From the NCBI RefSeq assembly GCF_000171815.1, contig NZ_ABGR01000008.1, positions 62,001 through 126,000 on the forward strand: DNA of 64,000 nucleotides, read 5' to 3'. Of this stretch, positions 21,864-31,661 are shown one piece after another. Under the pieces are notes generated by a model, which saw only the letters and a program-made list of their open reading frames with translations, was not told the DNA's origin and did not search any database. Position 1 is the first letter of the stretch, and each line of letters begins with the position of its first letter. The translations under genes were made by a program, and so were the position numbers. The stretch is from Vibrio sp. AND4. GTDB taxonomy: Bacteria; Pseudomonadota; Gammaproteobacteria; Enterobacterales; Vibrionaceae.

Positions 21864-23423
21864 CTAGCTGACTTGTGAGAGGCTCACGACTTTTTGCTGC
21901 AGCTTGTCTTTGAGATAGTCTGCCAGCGCCAGTTTTTCTTCTTCTGCTAGGTACAAACCAAGTTTTGTTCGACGCCATAAGATGTCTTCATCGGTTCTTG
22001 CCATCTCGTGATTGATTAAGTAGTCAATTTCACGCTGATATACACCACTCGCTTGATCTGAGAAGCAGTGCCCAAGATCTTCTGCGTCGTTTGCGCCTTC
22101 CATAAGATCCCAAGTTCGGGTCCCAAACTGGGTTACATAGCGAAGTAGCATCGACTCTGACGCCCATGTGTATTTAGCGTGAATCATTTTCACAAGTTGC
22201 TCACGGCTACAGCTGAAGTTACCACCAGGAAGTGCTTGGTTTGCCGTCCAGTCTTTACCCATTTCAGGAAGGAAAGGAGCCAGTTTATTCAGTGCAGCCT
22301 CGCCAAGCTTGCGGTAAGTTGTGAGCTTGCCACCGAATACTGAAAGCAAAGGTGCGTGATCGTATTCTGCATCCAGCTCTAGTGTGTAGTCACGTGTGAT
22401 TGCCTGTGGTGAATCTGATTCATCATCACACAGTGGACGAACACCACTGAATGTCCATACTACGTCCTCTTTGCTTAGCTGTTGAACGAAGTGCTGGTTA
22501 ACGACATCAATTAAGTAATCAACTTCGCCGTCTGAGATCGCGACTTCGCGCGGGTCGCCTTTGTATTCCACATCTGTGGTACCAATGATCGAGAACTGAT
22601 CTAAGTAAGGGATCATAAATACGATGCGATTGTCCTTGTTTTGCAGGATGTAGGCTTGTGGCTCATCGTGGATACGAGGAACAACGATGTGTGAGCCTTT
22701 AATCAAACGAATATTACGAGGAGAGGTTTGATCCAATCCATCATCAAAGAACTGTTTGACCCAAGGGCCTGCTGCATTTACTAAGGTTTTTGCTTTACGT
22801 TCGAAGCGTTGGTCTGTCGTCATGTCGTGAATGGTGACATGCCAGACTCCGCCTTCACGGTGCGCTTTTTCAACACGGCAGTAGTTGCGAACTTCGGCGT
22901 TGTTTTCTTTTGCTGCCAGAACGTTGAGCAATACTAAGCGCGCATCGTCTACCCAACAATCTGAGTATTCGAAACCTGTCTTCATTTCAGGTTTTAGTAG
23001 CCCTGATTTCGCGAGGTCGATGGTTTTACTGCCTGGCAGTGTAGTCCGCTTTCCCAAGTTATCATAAAGGAACAAACCACAGCGGATCATCCAAGCTGGG
23101 CGCAAGAAGGGACGATGAGGTAAACGGAAACGCATCGGTGATGCGATATGTGGCGCTTTTCGAAGCAGTACTTCACGTTCAGCGAGCGCTTCCGAAACTA
23201 AACGAAACTCGTAATGTTCAAGGTAACGCAAACCACCGTGGATCAGTTTTGAACTGGCAGAAGAGGTTGCCGATGCAAAGTCATTGGCTTCATACAAGCC
23301 GACGCTTAAGCCGCGACCAGCAGCGTCTGCCGCAATACCGGCCCCGTTGATGCCGCCGCCGATCACAATCATATCTAGAGTAGGGGATGAGTTTGTCGTG
23401 GAAGCATTTTGTTGGATACTCAT
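21864..23423 (-). CDS. glpD: Aerobic glycerol-3-phosphate dehydrogenase
   Basis: GlpD oxidises sn-glycerol-3-phosphate to dihydroxyacetone phosphate and passes electrons to quinone; it is an FAD enzyme on the inner face of the membrane. The 519-residue chain has the FAD-binding IVIGGGINGAGIAADAAGRG (about residues 20-39), SSASSKLIHGGLRYLE and the C-terminal FGGKLTTYRKLGE motif. The start at 23423 is preceded by AAAGAGGT; an upstream in-frame start 11 codons earlier would span this site. It has its own transcript, since glpR upstream has a terminator. A GlpR-like box at about 23501-23520 lies in its upstream region. Confidence 0.97.
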   Translation of the reverse strand: MSIQQNASTTNSSPTLDMIVIGGGINGAGIAADAAGRGLSVGLYEANDFASATSSASSKLIHGGLRYLEHYEFRLVSEALAEREVLLRKAPHIASPMRFRLPHRPFLRPAWMIRCGLFLYDNLGKRTTLPGSKTIDLAKSGLLKPEMKTGFEYSDCWVDDARLVLLNVLAAKENNAEVRNYCRVEKAHREGGVWHVTIHDMTTDQRFERKAKTLVNAAGPWVKQFFDDGLDQTSPRNIRLIKGSHIVVPRIHDEPQAYILQNKDNRIVFMIPYLDQFSIIGTTDVEYKGDPREVAISDGEVDYLIDVVNQHFVQQLSKEDVVWTFSGVRPLCDDESDSPQAITRDYTLELDAEYDHAPLLSVFGGKLTTYRKLGEAALNKLAPFLPEMGKDWTANQALPGGNFSCSREQLVKMIHAKYTWASESMLLRYVTQFGTRTWDLMEGANDAEDLGHCFSDQASGVYQREIDYLINHEMARTDEDILWRRTKLGLYLAEEEKLALADYLKDKLQQKVVSLSQVS

Positions 23424-23500
23424 AAATTTGACCTCTTTGTGAGCGAACGAGCACATTGGAAACGGTCTTTATCCTAACTTAGGTTTCGTTTTTGGTCATT

Positions 23501-23520
23501 GTTTATTTTCGTTTATGAGC
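23501..23520. promoter_or_regulatory. Possible GlpR operator upstream of glpD
   Basis: The sequence GTTTATTTTCGTTTATGAGC contains the TTTCGTTTATGAGC-like core of GlpR sites. It lies about 80 bases upstream of glpD. Only resemblance and context support it. Confidence 0.4.
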
Positions 23521-23540
23521 GTTTTGTGTGATTTGGGCAC

Positions 23541-23571
23541 AAAAAAACCTCTATCTAATTAAGAAAGAGGT
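23541..23571 (-). terminator. Intrinsic terminator of glpR
   Basis: On the minus strand ACCTCTTTC...GATAGAGGT forms a short stem followed by seven T residues, about 30 bases after the glpR stop. It separates glpR from glpD. Confidence 0.8.
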
Positions 23572-23602
23572 CATTTATGCGCGTAAATTTCGACAGTAAG
23601 TG

Positions 23603-24394
23603 CTATTCGGCTTCTATTATTTTCATTTGTGTATCAACCACTTCGAACGGAACGGCGGCTTCTTTCAGGATTGCGAGAATTTCTTCTGGCGGTTGTTTAT
23701 TGGTAAATACCATGTTCAATTGCGCGATATTGCCCAATTTAACCATGGCATTGCGCCCAAATTTCGAATGGTCAACCGCTAGGAAGACACTTCGGCTGTT
23801 ATCGATAATGGCTTGTTTTACGCGAACTTCGTGATAATCAAAGTCCAACAGCGAACCGTCAAAGTCGATCCCACTAATGCCAAGAATGCCGAAGTCGAGA
23901 CGAAATTGCTTGACGAAATCTAGCGTTGCTTCCCCGACAATACCGCCATCACGGTTACGTACTTCACCGCCCGCCAAAATCACTCTGATTTCAGGGTTCG
24001 ATAATAAGATGGAGGCCACATTAATGTTATTGGTGACGACGCGAAGTTGTTTGTGGTTTTTATTCAGTGCTCGAGCGACGGCTTCTGGTGTGGTGCCGAT
24101 ATCAATAAATAAAGTTGCGCCGTCAGGAATGTGTTTTACCACCTCTTCAGCAATCACATCCTTCTCATTAAAGTTGAGCGCTTTACGTGTGTTGTAGGAT
24201 GTGTTTTCCGAACTTAAAGGAATCGTTGCACCACCATGGTAGCGCCGGATCTTGTTTTCATCCGCGAGGTCGTTTAGGTCACGACGAATGGTCTGAGGGC
24301 TCACATTAAACTTGTCTACCAGCTCATCCGTGCTGACATAGCCTTGTTTTTTCACCAACTCAACAATCTGTTGGTGTCTCGGTATTTGCTTCAC
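23603..24394 (-). CDS. glpR: Glycerol-3-phosphate regulon repressor (DeoR family)
   Basis: GlpR represses glp genes and is released by glycerol-3-phosphate. The 263-residue protein has the DeoR-type N-terminal helix-turn-helix (QQIVELVKKQGYVSTDELVDKFNVSPQTIRRDLNDL, residues 9-44) and the DeoRC sensor domain with DGATLFIDIGTTPEAVA and the IVGEATLDF segment. It starts with GTG, preceded by GGGAG. It lies between glpK and glpD on the same strand, but terminators on both sides make it a single-gene unit. It should act on the candidate boxes near glpD, glpF and glpT. Confidence 0.95.
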   Translation of the reverse strand: MKQIPRHQQIVELVKKQGYVSTDELVDKFNVSPQTIRRDLNDLADENKIRRYHGGATIPLSSENTSYNTRKALNFNEKDVIAEEVVKHIPDGATLFIDIGTTPEAVARALNKNHKQLRVVTNNINVASILLSNPEIRVILAGGEVRNRDGGIVGEATLDFVKQFRLDFGILGISGIDFDGSLLDFDYHEVRVKQAIIDNSRSVFLAVDHSKFGRNAMVKLGNIAQLNMVFTNKQPPEEILAILKEAAVPFEVVDTQMKIIEAE

Positions 24395-24518
24395 TTAGCA
24401 CTCCCTTGTGCACTGGTCATTGCCAGCACTTCAAAATCGAAAATACAAACTAGCGCTATTGTGCTCGAATTAGCGCATTGTGAGAAGTTGTAGGAGTGGA
24501 GAATCCGCGATCGAACAC

Positions 24519-24545
24519 AAAAAAAGAGCGCCAATTTGACGCTCT
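24519..24545 (-). terminator. Intrinsic terminator of glpFK
   Basis: On the minus strand AGAGCG and CGCTCT close a stem around CAAATTGG-type loop sequence and are followed by seven T residues. It lies about 40 bases after the glpK stop. Confidence 0.85.
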
Positions 24546-24584
24546 GTACAATTCATTGGGGGAGATGTGATGGTTTCTCCGACA

Positions 24585-26102
24585 TTAATCGTCTTCGTCG
24601 TGCAGCTCAGACCAGGTTTGAGCACACTTCACTGCGCGCTTCCAGCCCTTATAACGGCGGTTACGCTTCTCTTCATCGTCATGTGGCTCGAACCTGCGGT
24701 CGAGCACCGCCTTGCCTTGGAGTTCATCTGTACTACTCCAGAACCCAACGGCCAGACCCGCTAAATATGCAGCCCCTAGCGCCGTCACTTCGGTTACTTG
24801 AGGACGGTGAACTTGGGTATTAAGAACATCAGACTGGAACTGCATTAGGAAATTATTCGCCACAGCACCTCCATCTACACGCAGGTTTGCGAGCTTGATG
24901 CCCGAGTCGGCCTGCATTGCATCGAGAACATCGCGGGTTTGGTAAGCAATACTCTCCAGCGTTGCACGGATAATGTGGTTAGCATTCACGCCCCGAGTGA
25001 GGCCGACAATCGTACCGCGAGCGTAAGCGTCCCAATAAGGCGCGCCCAGACCTGTAAACGCAGGGACAACGTAAACACCGTTGGAGGAATCAACCTTGGT
25101 CGCAAAGTATTCCGAATCTTCTGCACCCGCTAGAATTTTCATTTCATCACGCAGCCATTGAATGGAAGCGCCGCCCATGAATACCGCACCTTCGAGGGCG
25201 TAAGCGGGCTCACCTTTTGGACCACATGCGAGGGTTGTCAGCAGACCATTCTTGGATGTGACTTTCTCTTGACCCGTGTTCATCAACAAGAAGCAACCTG
25301 TGCCGTAGGTGTTCTTCGCTTGGCCTGCTTCCACACACATCTGGCCGTAAAGAGCGGCTTGTTGGTCACCGGCAATACCGGCGATTGGGATACGAGTGCC
25401 ACCTTTACCGCCAATGTTAGTTTGACCGTAGATTTCAGACGAGCATTTTACTTCAGGCATCATCGAGGCTGGGATGCCCAGTTCGTCCAGCATTTTTTGA
25501 TCCCAGCATAGGTCGTTTATGTTAAACAGCATGGTACGCGAAGCGTTGGTGTAGTCGGTTACATGCACGCGGCCTTGTGTCATTTTCCAAACCAGCCAGG
25601 TATCAACGGTACCGAATAACAGTTTGCCTGCTTCTGCCTCTTTGCGTGCGCCTTCAACGTTGTCAAGAATCCACTTCACTTTTGTGCCGGAAAAATACGG
25701 ATCGAGTACCAACCCTGTGTTGTTGCGAACATAATCCTCTAGTCCACGTGCTTTCAACTCTTCACAGATATCGGCAGTACGGCGACATTGCCATACGATT
25801 GCGTTATAAACAGGTTTGCCCGTCTCTTTGTTCCAGACAATTGTGGTTTCACGTTGGTTAGTAATACCGATGCCTGCAAGTTGGTCGCTGCGGATGCCCT
25901 TTTTCGCCAGTGCTTCAACCAAGGTAGAGCTTTGAGTCGCCCAGATTTCCATAGGATCATGTTCGACCCAACCTGCCTCGGGATAAATCTGAGTAAACTC
26001 TCGTTGAGAGACGCTCACAATATTTGCGTCATGATCCATAATGACAGCACGAGAGCTTGTCGTTCCTTGGTCTAGGGCAACAATGTATTTTTGCTCAGTC
26101 AT
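24585..26102 (-). CDS. glpK: Glycerol kinase
   Basis: GlpK phosphorylates glycerol to sn-glycerol-3-phosphate, trapping it after entry through GlpF. The 505-residue FGGY-family kinase begins with the phosphate-binding [13 protein letters not shown] (about residues 8-20), has [12 protein letters not shown], and ends with the second FGGY signature ([19 protein letters not shown]). [13 protein letters not shown] is also intact. It follows glpF by 51 bases on the same strand, forming glpFK. The acidic tail ends in HDEDD. Confidence 0.98.
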   Translation of the reverse strand: MTEQKYIVALDQGTTSSRAVIMDHDANIVSVSQREFTQIYPEAGWVEHDPMEIWATQSSTLVEALAKKGIRSDQLAGIGITNQRETTIVWNKETGKPVYNAIVWQCRRTADICEELKARGLEDYVRNNTGLVLDPYFSGTKVKWILDNVEGARKEAEAGKLLFGTVDTWLVWKMTQGRVHVTDYTNASRTMLFNINDLCWDQKMLDELGIPASMMPEVKCSSEIYGQTNIGGKGGTRIPIAGIAGDQQAALYGQMCVEAGQAKNTYGTGCFLLMNTGQEKVTSKNGLLTTLACGPKGEPAYALEGAVFMGGASIQWLRDEMKILAGAEDSEYFATKVDSSNGVYVVPAFTGLGAPYWDAYARGTIVGLTRGVNANHIIRATLESIAYQTRDVLDAMQADSGIKLANLRVDGGAVANNFLMQFQSDVLNTQVHRPQVTEVTALGAAYLAGLAVGFWSSTDELQGKAVLDRRFEPHDDEEKRNRRYKGWKRAVKCAQTWSELHDEDD

Positions 26103-26153
26103 GGTAAGAGTCCTTTTGTTTCATTATTTATATTTTAGTTGAACTAGTGAGTT

Positions 26154-27008
26154 TTAAGCTCGGGCTTGCTCTGCTTCTTCTTCGCTCTCGCACTGGTTTG
26201 GAATAGTGCAGCCATGACCTTGCTGTGGCAGATACGCCGCAATTGTTTTTGGGTACAACCAACCACCGAAACAGGCACCTGCGATAGGAGCAAGAATTGG
26301 CACAATAAAGTACGGGATTTCACGAGCACCAGTCAGTGCATAATCCCAGCCCGCAAAGTAAGCAAACAGTTTAGGGCCAAAATCACGAGCTGGGTTCATC
26401 GCAAAACCAGTGAGAGGGCCTAAAGATCCACCAATCACTGCAATGAGAATACCGATCAGTAGCGGGTTCATTGCGCCACGAGGTGCGCCGTTGTTCTCGT
26501 CACCCAGGGCAAGAATGGCAAACATGAGCACGGCCGTAATTACGAACTCCACAGCAAAAGCGCCTAAGAAAGAGAGAGAAGCGTGCGGGTAAGTTGAAAA
26601 AATGCCTGCCGTCACTAATGCATCTTGGCTGCTACGAACAAAGTTGTGCGCGATTTCATAATCAGTAAATAGGGTGCTGTATAAACTGTAAACCAGAGCA
26701 GCAGAACAAAATGCCCCGAGCATTTGCGCAATGATATAAGGCACCACTTTCGTCTTATCGAAACCATGGAACATGGCTAGTGCGATTGTAACGGCAGGGT
26801 TGATGTGCGCGCCGGATACGCCAGCAGTGCAGTAAATCGCAATGGCAACGCCAAAGCCCCATATAATACTGACTTCCCATTGACCAAATTCAGCCCCCGT
26901 CAATACAAGTGCAGCGACACAGCCTACGCCAAAAAAGATAAGTAACCCTGTGCCAATAAACTCGGCCAAACATTCTCCGAGCAATGAAGGGTGTTTTTTT
27001 GTTGTCAT
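26154..27008 (-). CDS. glpF: Glycerol uptake facilitator (aquaglyceroporin)
   Basis: GlpF is an inner-membrane channel for glycerol. The 284-residue protein has six membrane helices and both pore half-helices: the first motif in HINPAVTIALA (NPA) and the second in GFAMNPARDFGP. The aspartate after the second NPA is diagnostic of glycerol facilitators rather than water-only aquaporins. An AAAGGAC ribosome site precedes the ATG. The C-terminal tail has a cysteine and an acidic stretch (CESEEEAEQ). It is first in glpFK, under a candidate GlpR box. Confidence 0.97.
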   Translation of the reverse strand: MTTKKHPSLLGECLAEFIGTGLLIFFGVGCVAALVLTGAEFGQWEVSIIWGFGVAIAIYCTAGVSGAHINPAVTIALAMFHGFDKTKVVPYIIAQMLGAFCSAALVYSLYSTLFTDYEIAHNFVRSSQDALVTAGIFSTYPHASLSFLGAFAVEFVITAVLMFAILALGDENNGAPRGAMNPLLIGILIAVIGGSLGPLTGFAMNPARDFGPKLFAYFAGWDYALTGAREIPYFIVPILAPIAGACFGGWLYPKTIAAYLPQQGHGCTIPNQCESEEEAEQARA

Positions 27009-27067
27009 GTTAAGCGTCCTTTAATTGTTATGCTTCTCTAGCACGGCTCCATTGTGCATAGATAAAC

Positions 27068-27091
27068 GTTTTCGAAAATAAACGAACGATT
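27068..27091. promoter_or_regulatory. Possible GlpR operator upstream of glpF
   Basis: TTTTCGAAAA and AAACGAACGA lie as approximate inverted half-sites (TTCG ... CGAA), the arrangement of E. coli GlpR sites. It is about 65 bases upstream of the glpF start. Confidence 0.5.
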
Positions 27092-27527
27092 AAAATGAGT
27101 GTTTGAGCATGAGATTGTTAATAAAATTCTTGGCTTTTGTTAAACGGCGCATCTTTTACTTAAAATAAAACTTGATAAATGCTTGAGAAGCATCAACTTC
27201 ATACTTAATAAGCTTAAGCTGCCGATGATGTTATTAAACACGTTGTGGTGAGAGGCGTTTGGTGAGGTCGCTTTCGGTTGTTTACGAGATGCAGTTGTGG
27301 AAATTGTGCTTATTTCGGTTTGATATGTGGTGATTAGTCTCTCCAACTTACTTGAAGTTAACCTTTTATTCTGAATTTTGTGCTTGTTTGAGCGCCGATT
27401 AACTCAAAAATACCATTGATTTGAGCGTTTGCTCACTTATTTAACAGTAACAAATTTTGGTGAAAGTGGAAGCGCAGTCTAATTTAATGTCTCGTATTTT
27501 ACTGGATTTACTTAAATTTAATTCTTA

Positions 27528-27543
27528 TGTAACACTAATCACA
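27528..27543. promoter_or_regulatory. Probable CRP site upstream of glpT
   Basis: TGTAACACTAATCACA matches TGTGA-N6-TCACA with a single mismatch. It is about 110 bases upstream of the glpT start, and glp genes are known CRP targets in enteric bacteria. Confidence 0.6.
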
Positions 27544-27653
27544 GAAATAAAAATTGAATTTCATAAAATGCACCAACTTTCGAACGAAACTCCTTTTTGC
27601 TCGTTCGCGATTTTAGATTCTTTACCACCACTCCATATAATTATGAGGTCCCT

Positions 27654-29021
27654 ATGTTTGGTATTTTCAAACCTAAGGCGCATATCGATCCTTTATCGTC
27701 CGATAAAATTGATGGCGTCTACACTCGCTTACGTTGGCAACTCTTCATTGGCATTTTTGTCGGTTATGCTGGTTACTATCTTGTTCGCAAAAACTTTAGC
27801 TTGGCAATGCCTTACCTTATTGAACAGGGTTTTAGTCGTGGTGATCTGGGTGTTGCGTTAGCCGCGGTTTCGATTGCTTACGGTTTATCAAAATTCCTGA
27901 TGGGCAGTGTCTCTGACCGTTCGAATCCCCGTTACTTCTTAAGTGGTGGTCTGTTGATGTCCGCGCTGGTGATGTTCTGCTTTGGCTTTATGCCATGGGC
28001 TACTGGGAGCATTACGGCCATGTTTATCCTTTTGTTCCTTAATGGTTGGTTCCAAGGTATGGGCTGGCCTGCTTGCGGTCGAACCATGGTCCACTGGTGG
28101 TCGCGTAAAGAGCGTGGCGAGATAGTGTCGGTTTGGAATGTGGCACATAACGTAGGTGGTGGCTTGATTGGTCCACTGTTCATTTTAGGTCTTTGGGCGT
28201 TTAACGACGACTGGCACACCGCTTTTTATGTCCCTGCATTTTTTGCCACGCTCGTTGCTGTTTTTGTTTGGTTTACAGTCAGAGACACGCCTCAATCTTG
28301 TGGCCTTCCTCCGATTGAAGAATACAAAGATGATTACCCAGACGACTACGATAAGTCGCATGAAAAGGAAATGAGCGCAAAGGAAATTTTCTTCAAGTAT
28401 GTTTTCTCCAATAAATTACTGTGGTCAATTGCGATTGCTAACGCGTTCGTTTACTTGATCCGTTACGGTGTTCTTGATTGGGCTCCGGTATATCTAAAAG
28501 AAGCAAAAGACTTCTCGGTCGATAAATCATCTTGGGCATACTTCTTGTACGAGTGGGCAGGTATCCCAGGGACGCTGTTGTGTGGTTGGATTTCTGACAA
28601 AGTATTTAAAGGCCGCCGCGCGCCCGCGGGGATTTTATTTATGGTGCTCGTTACCCTTGCTGTACTTGTTTATTGGTTCAACCCAGCTGGAAACCCAGCT
28701 GTTGATATGATGGCATTGGTTGCGATTGGCTTTTTGATTTACGGTCCGGTAATGCTGATTGGTTTATACGCACTTGAGCTTGCCCCCAAGAAAGCGGCAG
28801 GTACCGCAGCTGGCCTAACGGGTCTATTCGGTTACTTGGGTGGTGCGGTAGCGGCCAATGCGGTTCTTGGTTATACCGTTGATCACTTCGGTTGGGATGG
28901 TGGTTTTATCATCCTTATCGGTTCGTGCATCACGTCCATCGTTTGTTTGACTTACGCATTCCTTGGAGAGCGTGCTCATCATGAGCAAAAAGCACGTGAG
29001 AAAGAAGCATTAGCGTCATAA
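27654..29021 (+). CDS. glpT: Glycerol-3-phosphate:phosphate antiporter
   Basis: GlpT imports sn-glycerol-3-phosphate in exchange for phosphate. The 455-residue MFS protein has 12 membrane segments. The N-terminal [16 protein letters not shown] (about 39-54) contains the organophosphate:Pi antiporter arginine, and [20 protein letters not shown] (about 136-155) is the family signature. The start at 27654 has a GAGG ribosome site, and MFGIFKP matches family N-termini. It is first in glpTQ, with GlpQ feeding it periplasmic glycerol-3-phosphate. Confidence 0.97.
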   Translation: MFGIFKPKAHIDPLSSDKIDGVYTRLRWQLFIGIFVGYAGYYLVRKNFSLAMPYLIEQGFSRGDLGVALAAVSIAYGLSKFLMGSVSDRSNPRYFLSGGLLMSALVMFCFGFMPWATGSITAMFILLFLNGWFQGMGWPACGRTMVHWWSRKERGEIVSVWNVAHNVGGGLIGPLFILGLWAFNDDWHTAFYVPAFFATLVAVFVWFTVRDTPQSCGLPPIEEYKDDYPDDYDKSHEKEMSAKEIFFKYVFSNKLLWSIAIANAFVYLIRYGVLDWAPVYLKEAKDFSVDKSSWAYFLYEWAGIPGTLLCGWISDKVFKGRRAPAGILFMVLVTLAVLVYWFNPAGNPAVDMMALVAIGFLIYGPVMLIGLYALELAPKKAAGTAAGLTGLFGYLGGAVAANAVLGYTVDHFGWDGGFIILIGSCITSIVCLTYAFLGERAHHEQKAREKEALAS

Positions 29022-29030
29022 AAGCTTAAA

Positions 29031-29051
29031 GGGGCAGTGAAATACTGCCCC
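29031..29051 (+). other. Intercistronic hairpin between glpT and glpQ
   Basis: GGGGCAGT and ACTGCCCC form a perfect 8-bp stem with loop GAAAT, right after the glpT stop. The following TTCGAATAAATG is not a strong T run, so partial termination or message stabilisation is likely. Confidence 0.6.
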
Positions 29052-29075
29052 TTCGAATAAATGAAGGAAATAACA

Positions 29076-30131
29076 ATGAAAACAACATCAGTGTGTATGG
29101 CGGCTCTCGCTCTCAGTATTTCAGTTGGCGCCATTGCCCAGCCGCTTGTTATCGCCCACCGTGGTGCATCGGGTTACTTGCCAGAACATACCCTAGAAGC
29201 AAAAGCATTGGCGTACGCGATGAAGCCAGATTACATCGAGCAAGATGTAGTGATGACCAAAGATGATCAACTCGTCGTATTGCATGATCATTATCTCGAT
29301 CGCGTGACCGATGTGGCAGAGCGATTCCCTGCTCGTGCACGTAAAGATGGTCGTTACTACGCGATTGATTTCACGCTTGCAGAGATCAAATCATTGCGTG
29401 TGACAGAAGGGTTTAATATCGATGACAAGGGGAATAAGGTTGCGGGTTACCCGAATCGATTCCCAATGTGGAAGTCAGATTTTACTGTTCCGACTTTTGC
29501 TGAAGAGATTGAGTTAATCCAAGGCTTAAATAAAACCCTCGGCTACGATATTGGCATTTACCCTGAAATCAAAGCACCATGGTTTCACCGTCATGAAGGC
29601 AAAGACATCTCCAAAGCAGTACTTAAAGTCTTAAAGCAGTACGGCTACGACTCGCAAGATGACAAAGTGTTCTTACAATGCTTTGATGCGAATGAGCTGC
29701 AACGCATTAATAGTGAACTCATGCCAGCAATGGATATGGATTTAAAGCTCGTTCAGCTCATGGCTTACACCGATTGGAACGAAACCATGGAGTACAAAGG
29801 CGACAAGGAAACACCATACAGTTATGACTGGATGTTTGAAGCCAATGGCATGAAGAAGGTTGCCCAATATGCGGAAGGAATTGGTCCTTGGAAGCCAATG
29901 TTGGTGGATGACAAATCAACCAAGGATAACATCATCATCAAACCTCTGATGAAAGCGGCAAAAGATGCAGGTTTGCAAGTGCACCCTTATACTTTCCGAG
30001 CTGACACAGGACGCATTCCTGCTTACACAGATAGCTTCGATGGCATGATGGATATCTTCTACAATCAAGTCAAAGTAGACGGCTTGTTTACTGATTTTCC
30101 GGATAAAGCGGTGAGCTTTCTAAATAAGTAA
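29076..30131 (+). CDS. glpQ: Periplasmic glycerophosphodiester phosphodiesterase
   Basis: GlpQ hydrolyses glycerophosphodiesters from phospholipid breakdown to glycerol-3-phosphate and an alcohol in the periplasm. The 351-residue protein has a signal peptide (about residues 1-22, ending in GAIAQ) followed at once by the catalytic VIAHRGASGYLPEHT. Metal and substrate ligands in EQDVVMTKDDQLVVLHD are present. The ATG at 29076 has AAGGA upstream and opens directly on the signal peptide; an ATG five codons earlier is less likely. It is co-transcribed with glpT. Confidence 0.97.
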   Translation: MKTTSVCMAALALSISVGAIAQPLVIAHRGASGYLPEHTLEAKALAYAMKPDYIEQDVVMTKDDQLVVLHDHYLDRVTDVAERFPARARKDGRYYAIDFTLAEIKSLRVTEGFNIDDKGNKVAGYPNRFPMWKSDFTVPTFAEEIELIQGLNKTLGYDIGIYPEIKAPWFHRHEGKDISKAVLKVLKQYGYDSQDDKVFLQCFDANELQRINSELMPAMDMDLKLVQLMAYTDWNETMEYKGDKETPYSYDWMFEANGMKKVAQYAEGIGPWKPMLVDDKSTKDNIIIKPLMKAAKDAGLQVHPYTFRADTGRIPAYTDSFDGMMDIFYNQVKVDGLFTDFPDKAVSFLNK

Positions 30132-30230
30132 ACGTCAGGAATCCACATTCTCTGACAAGCAGAGTGTTTGGAACACTACGCATTACGTCACACGCCATGT
30201 CGTAACAATTTGCCCTCTATCAGGCAATAA

Positions 30231-30263
30231 AAATCCCCCAACAGTTTCCTGCTGGGGGATTTT
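30231..30263. terminator. Bidirectional terminator between glpQ and dapD
   Basis: ATCCCCCAACAG and CTGCTGGGGGAT form a long stem with TTTC loop, flanked by A residues on the left and T residues on the right, so it can end both convergent transcripts. Confidence 0.88.
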
Positions 30264-30286
30264 CGTAGGGCTAATTCACGAATGAA

Positions 30287-31318
30287 TTAGTTGTTTTTAT
30301 GCAGTTCGCTGTTCAGTTCAACCGCGCTCTTGTTTGCAAGACACTCGATTTGACCTGTTATAGAGTTACGACGGAATAGTAGATCTGAAACACCAGCAAG
30401 ATCGCGGGCTTTCACTACTTCTACCTCTTGGCCAGCAGAATCTAGCATGCGTACTTTAGAGCCAGCGGTTACGTACAGACCTGATTCGACGGTACAACGG
30501 TCACCCATTGGGAAGCCAAGACCTGCGTTTGCGCCTAGTAGAGAGTTTTCACCGATAGAAACCACAACTTTACCACCGCCAGATAGCGTACCCATGATAG
30601 ATGCGCCGCCGCCGATGTCAGAGCCGTTACCAACCACTACGCCAGCAGAAATGCGGCCTTCAACCATGCTCACGCCAGTGGTACCTGCGTTGAAGTTGAT
30701 GAAGCCTTCGTGCATTACCGTTGTGCCTTCGCCAACGTGTGCGCCAAGACGTACGCGAGAAGTGTCAGCGATACGAACGCCAGTTGGTACCACGTAGTCC
30801 ACCATTTTCGGGAACTTGTCTACGCAGTCGACGCTGAGTGCATGACCCGCTAGGCGAGCTTCGATTTGACGCTCTGCCAGTTCAGGTAGGTCGATTGGAC
30901 CTTCGTTAGTCCATGCGATGTTGTGCAGTAGACCGAAGATACCGTCTAATACCGTGCCGTGTGGTTGAACTAGTCGGTTAGAGATAAGTTGAAGTTTTAG
31001 GAAACCTTCAGCGACGCTTTGTGGCTGCTCGTCCGTTGCAAGGATAACCAGTACAAGTGGTTGTGCTGATTCTGCTGCTTTTGCTGCGAAAGAGGCGTTT
31101 GCCGCATCGCCGTTTGCTTCAAATGCTGCTGCCAGTTCTGCGCTTTGTGCTGCAGAGATCTCGATAGCTTGGTTGCCTTGTTCGTAACCTGCTACTGCTG
31201 CGAGTGCACTTACTAACGCGTCACTTGGGTTAAGAACTGGGTTTGGAAAAAACGCTTCGATGATTTTGCCGTCGCGGTTTTTAGTTGCTGTACCGAAGGC
31301 TAGAGAGAAGAAAGCCAT
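30287..31318 (-). CDS. dapD: Tetrahydrodipicolinate N-succinyltransferase (long form)
   Basis: DapD transfers succinyl from succinyl-CoA to tetrahydrodipicolinate in lysine/diaminopimelate synthesis. The 343-residue length is the long form also seen in pseudomonads; E. coli DapD is about 274. The C-terminal left-handed beta-helix is visible as hexapeptide repeats, with VGNGSDIGGGASIMGTLSGG and ENSLLGANAGLGFPMGDRC. GGAGA precedes the ATG at 31318; an in-frame start 16 codons earlier lacks that context. It is a single gene, convergent with glpQ. Confidence 0.93.
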   Translation of the reverse strand: MAFFSLAFGTATKNRDGKIIEAFFPNPVLNPSDALVSALAAVAGYEQGNQAIEISAAQSAELAAAFEANGDAANASFAAKAAESAQPLVLVILATDEQPQSVAEGFLKLQLISNRLVQPHGTVLDGIFGLLHNIAWTNEGPIDLPELAERQIEARLAGHALSVDCVDKFPKMVDYVVPTGVRIADTSRVRLGAHVGEGTTVMHEGFINFNAGTTGVSMVEGRISAGVVVGNGSDIGGGASIMGTLSGGGKVVVSIGENSLLGANAGLGFPMGDRCTVESGLYVTAGSKVRMLDSAGQEVEVVKARDLAGVSDLLFRRNSITGQIECLANKSAVELNSELHKNN

Positions 31319-31661
31319 AGTTGATCTCCATGTGTTGGGTCTTGTGTCTCGTCTATTCACTGACAAGAAATAATGAGTTGTTAGCCATCATAATGAGAGT
31401 ATCGGGCAGTTTAAAGAGGGGAGCGATAGAAAGTCTATCGATGGATACCTTTTGTCTTCCTAGAGATGCGCCTGTCTGATAAGAAATGTTTGTCTAATGA
31501 TAAATCTGTCGTAAAAGCGAGTGCTGACTGGATTTGGTTCGCACCAAGGTAGGCGAGAAGGAACTTATCATGGCGAAAAATAAGGGGAGGACCGAAGTCA
31601 CTCCCCCTACACTGGGTTTGTGGGATTTACTGGCTTTGGATAGAAAAGTCAGTAAATCGGA
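31319..31661. other. dapD upstream region and 3' region of the GGGtGRT gene
   Basis: These 343 bases contain the dapD promoter region and the terminator at 31572-31606. A 98-codon plus-strand frame beginning at 31534 runs antisense into the GGGtGRT gene and is not supported. Confidence 0.55.
31572..31606 (-). terminator. Intrinsic terminator of the NifU-like/GGGtGRT operon
   Basis: On the minus strand GGGGAG and CTCCCC form a stem around GACTTCGGTC-like sequence, followed by TTATTTTT. It lies about 55 bases after the GGGtGRT stop. Confidence 0.75.

Larger units (their letters stand above)
27009..27653. other. glpF-glpT divergent regulatory region
   Basis: These 645 bases hold divergent promoters for glpFK and glpTQ, a GlpR-like box near glpF (27068-27091), a CRP-like site (27528-27543) and TTCGAACGAA near 27575-27590, a further GlpR-like element near glpT. 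Open frames in the region overlap these sites and lack ribosome sites. Confidence 0.6.

Noticed and set aside
27457..27861. 134-codon frame overlapping the glpT start
   Set aside because: It runs through a CRP-like site and into glpT in another frame without a ribosome site.
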